This document shows positions 56,880-64,000 of a DNA stretch of 64,000 nucleotides, piece after piece. The notes under the pieces were generated by a model, which ran no database searches, had not been told where the DNA came from, and saw only the letters and a program-made list of their open reading frames with translations. The position numbers were made by a program, and so were the translations under genes. The stretch spans positions 17,774,001-17,838,000 of the forward strand of contig NW_026622997.1 of assembly GCF_023065955.2 (NCBI RefSeq). The letters are read 5' to 3'. Position 1 is the first letter of the stretch; every line of letters begins with the position of its first letter. The stretch comes from Ursus arctos (taxonomy: Eukaryota > Chordata > Mammalia > Carnivora > Ursidae).

Positions 56880-57849
56880 CTATGATTATTTGATGGTGGT
56901 GGTGGCGGTGGTTGGGGGTGGGACTAAATAGGATATTGCCTGAACAGTAGCGATCGTAGTACACAGGAAGTGCTCAGGAAGGGGTGGTGATGATTAAAGC
57001 TATTATCGTGCTTCAGCGTTGGATGTGTGTTTTTTCCATCGAGCACCTGTAGTCCAGTGAGGCCAGCGGGCGGCGTTCATGACTCTGGGAGATAACCGTA
57101 GGGGCTGAGCCGCAGAGCTGTTAACTGGGTCTACTCCAGAAAAAGGGCACGTCAGTCCCGAGACGGTGCATTAGATGCCCACCTTCTGCCTTGCAGTAAA
57201 AAGTATGTTCTGAGTTTTTCCTATGTGTGCTAAACATGATGGGGGGCATATGGAGGCGTGGTCCCCTTCTGCGCGTGGTGATTTTGTGGGTCGCGAGTTC
57301 TCTCGAAACTTTGTTAATAGTGACTGGGTCAGATGTGACTCCGAGTTCTAGGATATTTTAACAATGGGGTCACTGCTGTAGGTTGGCGGCAATAAGAATA
57401 TAATTTATTATTCCTCTTTTGCTCCCTTCCTCCAAAGAATTTTTTTGTTCCAAAATTGAACTCTGCCGTCCCATTAGTTAGTCTGGACTACCGGTTCTGT
57501 GCAAGGAAGGAAAGAAAATTCCCAACAGAGTAGAAGTCCTCTTGCAGCCTGGTGATATTTCATAATAAAAAAATATTAAGAAGTTTCTCCTGGCTGGGGG
57601 TTAATTGACTCACTTGACAATGACTGGGGTGTGTGTCCCAGGGAGATGCTTTACTCAGCTCAGCTCACAGCAATATGTCTTGCACTCAGCTGCCCTCTAT
57701 TGGCTGGAATATGAATTGTTCTCCCCAAGGGGCTAAGAAAAATGACCTGTGTTCACGAATATTCCTCTGGTGCATTTTGTACATCTGGACCAAAATAAAG
57801 GTCTGTTTGGATTTCAAATTAACACAATTTTATTAAACACGCCCTCTCC
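56880..57849. other. Unique DNA, no gene recognised
   Basis: A short (GGT)n-like stretch lies at about 56893-56915. No exon-like segment was identified. Confidence 0.45.
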
Positions 57850-58065
57850 TCATTACCTTATACCCTAATGTTGCCTAATTTCACTTCTCAGCACTTCTCC
57901 TGTCTTACCTATATCTATTTGTTTGCCTTTCGTCCGTCCCCCTGACTAGAAGGCAAGCTTCATGAGATCGGAGACTTCGTTCGGTGTATGGCTGTCCTCT
58001 TGGGCTTAGGAGAATGCCTGGCACACAGTAGGTGGTCTGTAAATATTAGTTGAGTACGTGAATGA
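57850..58065 (+). mobile_element. L2 3' end, sense
   Basis: CTGACTAGAAGGCAAGCTTC, ATGAGATCGGAGACTTCG, GAATGCCTGGCACACAGTAG, GTGGTCTGTAAATATTAGTT and GAGTACGTGAATGAGTC follow the L2 3' terminus closely. Confidence 0.82.
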
Positions 58066-58455
58066 GTCCCAAGTGTATCTTGGAGCTGTACTGTGATGAA
58101 AGGTCATTATAGTACGTGGTCTGCCCTTCTGGAAGCCTACAATCTAGAAGAATTGTACCAAAAGGACTGTGGTCGTAGGAAGGGCTGTCAACACAACTGG
58201 AGCATTACAATCTGGAGGAGATCGGCCCTAAGGTGTCATTCCTACGTATCTTTAGTATTTGAAGATCTGTCAGGTGGAGGAAAGATCGGACTGGTTCAGT
58301 TTGTTTCCAAAGAACATACCGATTGGTAAAAGGCACAGGGAAAGAATTTTGGCTTGAACAAATTCTCAGAATCGTCTGAAATAGTTTTGGACTATTTTAA
58401 GCATCATCAGAGGCATTTAATCACAGCCTTGAGCAACTTCTGTCAGGAGATGTTA
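58066..58455. other. No gene recognised
   Basis: Some text resembles the body of old repeats (TCTGGAAGCCTACAATCTAG) but is not assignable. Confidence 0.35.
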
Positions 58456-58456
58456 T

Positions 58457-58630
58457 CAACCGCAGTGATTCTCAAACCTGGGTTGTTTTTAAAAACTCGT
58501 TTTCCCGAGACCTTTCCCAGACAGAGTGAATCAGAATCTCCAGGAGGACGTCCCAGGAATCTCTATTCTGTGATAAGCTCCCTGGTGAGTCGTACGCAGC
58601 TGTCTGCATCACGGGACTGGGGGACTGAGG
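58457..58630 (+). mobile_element. MER5A-like hAT relic, sense
   Basis: CAGTGATTCTCAAACCTGGG, GTGAATCAGAATCTCCAGGA, CCAGGAATCTCTATTCTGTG and CTCCCTGGTGAGTCG follow the MER5A layout from its left terminal repeat. Confidence 0.68.
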
Positions 58631-58639
58631 CATCAGGGG

Positions 58640-59009
58640 GGTAGTTGGGCTGAATTATTGTAAACTTCTAACCATGAAATTTCATGGCTCCAGAAGATCA
58701 TAGAAGTTTTTTTCCTTTTATTAATGGTAATAATGGTGGGTGTCGTCTATCCCAAGACAAGCACCAAAATAGAAAACCAAATCAAGATCGTCAGTTATGG
58801 AAGCCTGGCAGATATTTTAATCAAATATAGAGCAAAACTCCATACATTCTATCACCCCGCAGAGGATAGAAATGACTAATGCTCAAATCCCATGCCCAAA
58901 TAATTCACCTTACAAGTTATCACGGTCAAGCTCGTAATGCATGCTTCTGTATGTTTCATTCCCCATCTTTAGGGCTTTGAGATGAAACTGAGATAATCGG
59001 TCAGCTTTT
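58640..59009. other. No gene recognised
   Basis: Unique DNA ending in the T run of the next SINE. Confidence 0.4.
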
Positions 59010-59205
59010 TTTTTTTTTTTAAAGATTTTGTTCATTTATTTGAGAGAGATAGGGAGAGAGCACAAGCAGGGGGAGCAGCAGAGGCAGAGGGAGAAGCAGA
59101 CTCCGCGCCGAGCGAGGAGCCTGATGTGGGACTTGATCCCAGGACTCTGCGATCATGACTTGAGCTGAAGGCAGACGCTTCACCAACTGAGCCACCCAGG
59201 TGCCC
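59010..59205 (-). mobile_element. CAN SINE, antisense
   Basis: AAAGATTTTGTTCATTTATT, GGGACTTGATCCCAGG, GCGATCATGACTTGAG and GAGCCACCCAGGTGCCCC. The duplication taatcggtcagctt / caattggtcagctt is nearly exact. Confidence 0.95.
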
Positions 59206-59209
59206 CAAT

Positions 59210-59789
59210 TGGTCAGCTTCTTTAGGGAGAATGATCAGATGAAGAAATGTATTTTGAACCCTACCGAGGATGAGGGAGGTTTTCTTGCTCACTACACTCT
59301 ACCCCCCCACACCCTAATCTTTGTGTCACGTCCTGGACCTTCGTGTACCTGTTTTGGTCTTGTGGGAGGTTTGGTAATTCATATGGGGACTAGAGAAAGA
59401 AGTAAAAGTTAATTGCTCTTCTTTCTTAGTTTTTAATGCGAACAATTTTTATTTAGGAACGTGGAGGCTTCTTAGACCAGCCCTAGTCTGCGTTGGTCCA
59501 TCCACCCGATAAATACCAGTTATTGTGATGGTTCTTTGCTGCTTGTCAGGTCGAGGGTGTGAACATAAAGGTGAACAGTCTGCGGGCCCTGCTCCCAAGG
59601 GGTCTGGCTGCTATGACACAATCACAAAAATGTGACGAGTGTTCGACTAGAGTCGTTTCCGCTTGTGCAAAGGTGTGTGTGTTGCTGGTTTTCCCAGTTC
59701 AGTCTGAGCAGACTTGTATGAACAAAGCCTGTTACTTCCCCGGCTCAGGTGATTACTTTGCATTGGGTCATAGGCCTGGTTGCTTTTGT
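59210..59789. other. No gene; ancient repeat-like text at 59500-59660
   Basis: The stretch TAAATACCAGTTATTGTGAT, GTGAACAGTCTGCGGGCCCT, GCTCCCAAGGGGTCTGG belongs to the same unassigned old-repeat layout as 39421-39660. Nothing else was recognised. Confidence 0.4.
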
Positions 59790-59997
59790 GGTTTTTTGTT
59801 TTTGTTTTTTAACTAGAAGAAGGAGGAAAGGCTTATGCTTGAGACAGCCACCGAGAAAGGGACCACAAGCAGGGGGAGTGGGAGAGAAAGAAGCAAGCTC
59901 CCAGCGGAGGAGCCTGATGCGGGGCTTGATCCCAGGACCCTGGGATCATGCCATGAGCAGAAGGCAGACGCTTAACGACTGAGCCACCCAAGTGTCC
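59790..59997 (-). mobile_element. Diverged bear-type CAN SINE, antisense
   Basis: GAGACAGCCACCGAGAAAGG, GGGAGTGGGAGAGAAAGAAG, GGAGGAGCCTGATGCGGGGC and GATCATGCCATGAGC, ending in CCACCCAAGTGTCCC. The tail region (TTTGTTTTTTAACTAGAAGA) is degraded, so this copy is older or rearranged. Confidence 0.85.
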
Positions 59998-59999
59998 CT

Positions 60000-60992
60000 G
60001 GGCACCAGGCTTTTGAAGAGACAGACAGGAGCATGGAAGGGAATGCATGGCACCCTTCTCCCACCTGGTCCGGGAGGCTGGACCTACAGGTGGGGAGAGA
60101 ACAACAGAAGGTTGAAGGGGGCTGTACAGACTTGGGGTGCACACAGAGTGTGTCTTGGCTCAGGTGCCGAAACCAGGCACAGAGTGGAAGGAGAGCTATC
60201 TCCCTGTGCTCTTCCACAGACCAGAGAAGCCCAGTGAAGCAGAGGGACCTGGAATGAATGCGTTTTCCAAAGGACATCTGCTGGGCAGAAGAGGGGTGCT
60301 TTCCCTAAGGGGACTCAAGCTACCATTTCTCCAGGTGAAGACCAAGACTGAAGTTCAACCATGGAGGTGTTGCTGAGTGCCCTTATGGTACCCTTTTGGG
60401 GGCCCACAAGAATAACGGGGATACTTTGAGGGTGAATTTAGGACCTGGGTCAGCAGGTTAACAAGCTACTGAAACTCAGGTATTTTGGTATTTGTTTTAT
60501 ATCACAGGTTGGGGAGGCCATGGCCATTTCTGTTCTAAGGAGACAGGAAAGTGTCAGGAATCTATGAGAGGGGCGGGGTAGATGGGAGCAGGGAATCTGC
60601 AATAAGGGGGACATTGTGAACCGAGCTTTGAAGGAGGAGTAGGAGTTGGTAAGCTGACACGGGTGGTGAGCATTTCAGACAGAGAGCATTCTTTTTTGAG
60701 CTTCTCTCTAACACCTTCTGATCTTCTCTCCACCTCCAGTGTCAACCCAACCTTGCTTTCTAGAGACACAGAGCAGCACAGTGCAACTTTGGGTTTCTCT
60801 CCAGCCCAGTCTTCTCAAGGGCATGCCCCAGAAGTCCACTGTAGATTGCTGAACCCATGATTCCCTACTTGGCCCCACATGGAGCTTGGGATTGGCCTCA
60901 AATGCTAGATCAGGAAGCGGGAAGCCTTCTCTGTCCTTGTCTACACTCATATTACCTGTCTATATATGCACATACAAGGGAGAATGATTCCT
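60000..60992. other. No gene recognised; old repeat-like text near 60530-60690
   Basis: Open frames up to 103 codons lack motifs. Phrases such as GGAGACAGGAAAGTGTCAGG and GTGAACCGAGCTTTGAAGGA resemble old mammalian repeats, but no family is assignable. Confidence 0.4.
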
Positions 60993-61103
60993 TTTTTTTA
61001 AGATTGTTTTTTAAGTAATCTCTACGCCCAACGTGGGGCTCGAACTTATAACGTGGAGATCAAGAGTCACACGCTCCATCGACTGAGGCAGCCAGGCGCT
61101 CCC
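60993..61103 (-). mobile_element. Short carnivoran SINE of the 'CCCAACGTGGGGC' type, antisense
   Basis: TTTTTAAGATTGTTTTTTAA, GTAATCTCTACGCCCAACGT, GGGGCTCGAACTTATAACGT, GGAGATCAAGAGTCACACG and GCAGCCAGGCGCTCCC. The duplication agggagaatgattcctt / agggagaatgattctta flanks it. Confidence 0.92.
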
Positions 61104-61104
61104 A

Positions 61105-62915
61105 GGGAGAATGATTCTTACTAAATGCAACACGGGTTCTGCTTGAAGGCCCCTGGTCCTCCGCGCTGCTTGCTGGCACAGTGGCTAGGCTGCGGGGCTT
61201 GGAGGAAGGGGGGACAGAGGACAGCTGGATTCCCAACGGGCAGCAGGGGAGGGCCAGTGAATGAGGGGCATTGAAATGAATTGAGCAGGGAAACACTCTA
61301 AGGACCAGCCACCACCCCCTCCCCTGACCCCCTAGCCAGGCTTGGGATGGCTCTCCTGGGGAGCTCACAGGCAAGGGGGTGACGGATGGCTGATCACATT
61401 GAGCTCTCTGCGGCTAACAGGAGGCTGGGGGTGGTGACTTTTGCTTCAGGGTATCAGGAATCGAATAGACTGTCCAGTATGAAGCATCAAGCTTGGGAAG
61501 TTGAGGCCCACCCCCTCCCTGCCCTGACCAACACACACGCTTCAGTGCACCTGTGCGCACGCGGGTGGGCACCAAGCGGTTCCCTAGCAGGACTTTGGGC
61601 ACACCCGCACTGTCCGCGGGGTGCATCTTTCCTTTTGTAGCTGCAACGGGCAACCGTCCTTACATATATTCCGGAGGGTTAGGCAAGCATCTGCAAAGAT
61701 TAGAAGATGTTCTCTTTCTTCTTAATCCAAAAAGACTCCGTTTTGCTAAAGTCAAACAATTCTCCATGCAGTTGCTCTGTCGGTCGGGCAGGGGAAGGCT
61801 CTGCCACACAATGAAAAAGACATAACCATTTCCTCTTCCGTTCGCTTCCTTCCTGCTGTCGCTGCACCTGTTCGGGGGGACCCCGGGGGCTTGCCATCCT
61901 GATAGTCATGATCCCGCAGACGTGAGCTATGGATTACGCTAGCGTGCCCTCCTTTGGGTTCCCAGACATTTTCTTGCTGTGTGGAGGAATTAGAGAGTGC
62001 CACGGCGATGTGCGAGGGGAACGTCCGTTCATTGGGCTTGCCAAGAATCAGACACTCCGTGAAGATTAATTACGGCCTCTGTCTTTTATGTGCTCCGTCG
62101 TTTGGCAGACATCTCTGTTGCTCCTAGAAGTCAATGCAAATAATGAAAGCCAACCTGTCCTCTGTTTGGGGGCCACTCCAGCAGGTGTCCTGCTCTCCAC
62201 CACGCGGGACACACTTCCCTGAGCGAGCCCGGGAAACAGCCAAGGACAAAAGGAGAAAGTGAGGGTGGGACAGGGTGGGGAGGGAGTCGAGTGGGGAAAG
62301 AGTGTCGCTCCCTGTCCCAGCGGGGGCACTTGGGACTCTCTTGCACACACATGGTCCTGCTCCTGCCAGAACACCAGCAGAGACTCGCATGTGGTTTTAT
62401 TACTTGGCAGGGTGACCTCACTGGGAGAAATACTTCCCATAAACCCTGCTGCCTGGAATTCAAATTGATTTCTTTCTGCTGTGCTACTATTTAATTAACT
62501 CCACGCAGACTCCGGTACACGGAGAAGTGAAAGATGAGTGTTTGGGGGGTGGGTGTGTGTGGGTGTGTGTAGCAGGATTCGAACCACTCAAAGCCAACCA
62601 GTATCAATGATGGCATATTTGGGGCTGGCGGAGAGGATGGGAGAACATGTGCTTTGGGTTTTGTTTTTTTTTTTTTTTTTAGTAAAATGGGCATTCTTGT
62701 CAACATGGGCTATTTTTTAAATGTCTGAAAAAAAAACTGGTTTAAACATGATAGTTAGTTTCTGACACTAGCCCACAAGAACTTCTTAATTTATACGATC
62801 CTGCACCGCAGAGCTGGTCCATTGGTCTGCTGGAAACACGTCCCATAGCTCTTGTTCAGCGGTGGCAGCCCCATCGGTCCCTAATTGTCTGACACACATT
62901 CTGGATGCAAATGAG
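61105..62915. other. Unique DNA, 1.8 kb, part possibly conserved
   Basis: No SINE, L1 or clear exon. Between about 61640 and 62130 the text is complex, with TAATTA-type cores (GATTAATTACGGC near 62064) and an octamer-like ATGCAAAT at 62133-62140. GC-rich frames up to 124 codons are not supported as genes. Confidence 0.35.
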
Positions 62916-62919
62916 TTCA

Positions 62920-63490
62920 ATGGCTCCAATACAATGCACGTGTCTTTCATTCATTCTTCTTGGAGCACCCAGCCCGTGCCAGCCCCACATCCGACCAGAT
63001 GAGGATACCAAGATGAATAAGCCAGTGTTCCTGCCTTGAAGGAGCCCACCGTTTGGTGACAAAGGTAGGTGAGCAGAATCAGCTCTTCCGAGGCAGTGTG
63101 AACCTTTCGTGCTCAGGGACTGCTCAAGATGCTTTGGGAACACAGCAGGGATGCTGTCTGTGGGGATTCTCCCGGTCAGAGGGGAGAAGTCAAAGTAGGG
63201 AGCAGGGCAACGAGAGCCCAAGAGCAGATCTTTAATGGCGGCACCTACTAAAATCGTAATTTAAACAGCTGTGAGTTTGCAAAAACACTTTATATACATT
63301 CCGATCGATTGCATCCTCGCAACAATGATGAAAGGCCGAATTTGTAGTTCTCATCATGGAGTTTGTTTAGCAAACAGTAATTGAATGCCCACCACGTGCC
63401 AGGCACCATATGAGGCTCTGGAGAAAGCAGTGAACAAAGTCGGTCCCTGCCCGTGAGAGTTTACCCTCTGGTAGGAGGCCAGGTTACCCG
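62920..63490. repeat. Two ancient repeat-like pieces, family not assigned
   Basis: Pieces at about 62955-63065 and 63365-63480 share the layout 'attcattc...gagcaccc...gtgccag...gatgaataagccagtg...tgccttgaaggagcc'. The second has TTGAATGCCCACCACGTGCC and AGGCACCATATGAGGCTCTG. The text is L2- or MIR-era; the DNA between them is unassigned. Confidence 0.45.
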
Positions 63491-64000
63491 CACTGGTGAC
63501 TTACTTGCGATCACACAGCGGCTCAGTAAGGCAACAGCGAGTACCGTGTCTTCGGTGCCCAACGACCAAACCAAGGACACATTCTTCCGGTACCTTCCCC
63601 AGCATCCCCCAAATAACTGATTATTCCATTTAGAGCATCGATGCTGAGCAACAGATGTTGTCACTAGAGATGTAGTAATGGGGGATTTTCAGCAATGCTT
63701 AACCTCGGGAAGATTTCAGGTTCTCGAACACCAGTGTACATGAACGGAAGAGGTGGGAGAAATGAAGTCATCATGGAGAAAAGGGAATATTTCTTCTTAT
63801 ATCCTCCTGTTATTGAAGACTTGAAAGTGACTGATTTAACTAGCCAACAGCGTGCCCTATTATATGGCTCATGCCATCTACAGCTGTGGTCTCAGATTTT
63901 TAATGATTATAGAAATTTCCAAAATATGTTAACTCATTTTTATTTTGGTGGTTGATACATAGGTGAGGTTGGGAGTGTGGGTACACTTTGCCTTTATTGG
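63491..64000. other. No gene recognised at the right edge
   Basis: An 86-codon + frame at 63695-63955 has no recognised domain. Its only oddity is a reasonably complex composition. No splice structure supports it. Confidence 0.4.

Noticed and set aside
8172..61103. tRNA-like genes
   Set aside because: The tRNA-like A and B boxes all belong to CAN SINE heads; none folds as a free-standing tRNA gene with intact arms in my reading.

Overview
The window is nuclear DNA of a carnivoran mammal, most likely a bear or giant panda. The main evidence is about 27 copies of the tRNA-Lys-type CAN SINE, with sense-strand words such as GCGCCTGGGTGG..., GGTCATGATCTCAGGGTC, GATCGAG and a AAATAAATAAAATC tail. 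This family is specific to Carnivora. At least four copies (11884-12078, 18116-18320, 21566-21772, 32916-33102) carry the diagnostic changes CACAGCGGTTAAGC, GGGCGTGATCC and GCTGGCTGTCTCTATC that I associate with the panda/bear SINEC1_AMe-type subfamily. The L1 3' ends are also carnivoran in type. The order is firm; the family (Ursidae) is inferred from recalled repeat consensus sequences.

I found no complete protein-coding gene. Every long open frame is explained by a simple repeat, a transposon, or chance openness in GC-rich DNA. The one place that looks like host coding sequence is a candidate 71-base exon at 49164-49234 on the + strand. It has a branch-point-like word, pyrimidine tract, AG, a GT donor and a single open frame encoding a charged, coiled-coil-like peptide. 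I cannot name its gene.

Layout. 1-7.5 kb: SINE-free, AT-rich unique DNA. 7.5-16.5 kb: a mosaic of old antisense L1M pieces invaded by SINEs, by short young L1 tails and by a pogo-type MITE (12994-13826). 16.5-19 kb: MIR pieces and unique DNA. 19.1-21.6 kb: a near-complete Tigger1 DNA transposon inside a MER5A-like element, followed by a SINE. 22-23.3 kb: old L1. 25.3-25.7 kb: an antisense MLT1 LTR. 29.4-33.3 kb: a 63-base L1 tail, then a 3.7-kb antisense L1 with perfect-to-near-perfect target duplications, containing a younger nested L1 and a bear-type SINE. 34-49 kb: mostly unique DNA with L2, MIR, MLT1 and several long simple repeats. 49-64 kb: the candidate exon, scattered SINEs, L2 and MER5A relics, and unique DNA.

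About 21 of 27 CAN SINEs and nearly all L1 pieces lie on the minus strand. In mammalian introns retroelements tend to be retained antisense to the host gene, so this bias and the + strand candidate exon together suggest that the window, or part of it, lies in introns of a + strand gene. I saw no undescribed system with strong support. The most useful leads are the candidate exon, the retroelement strand bias, the nested DNA transposons, a cluster of one 9-base word near the left end, and three unique blocks that may be conserved regulatory DNA.
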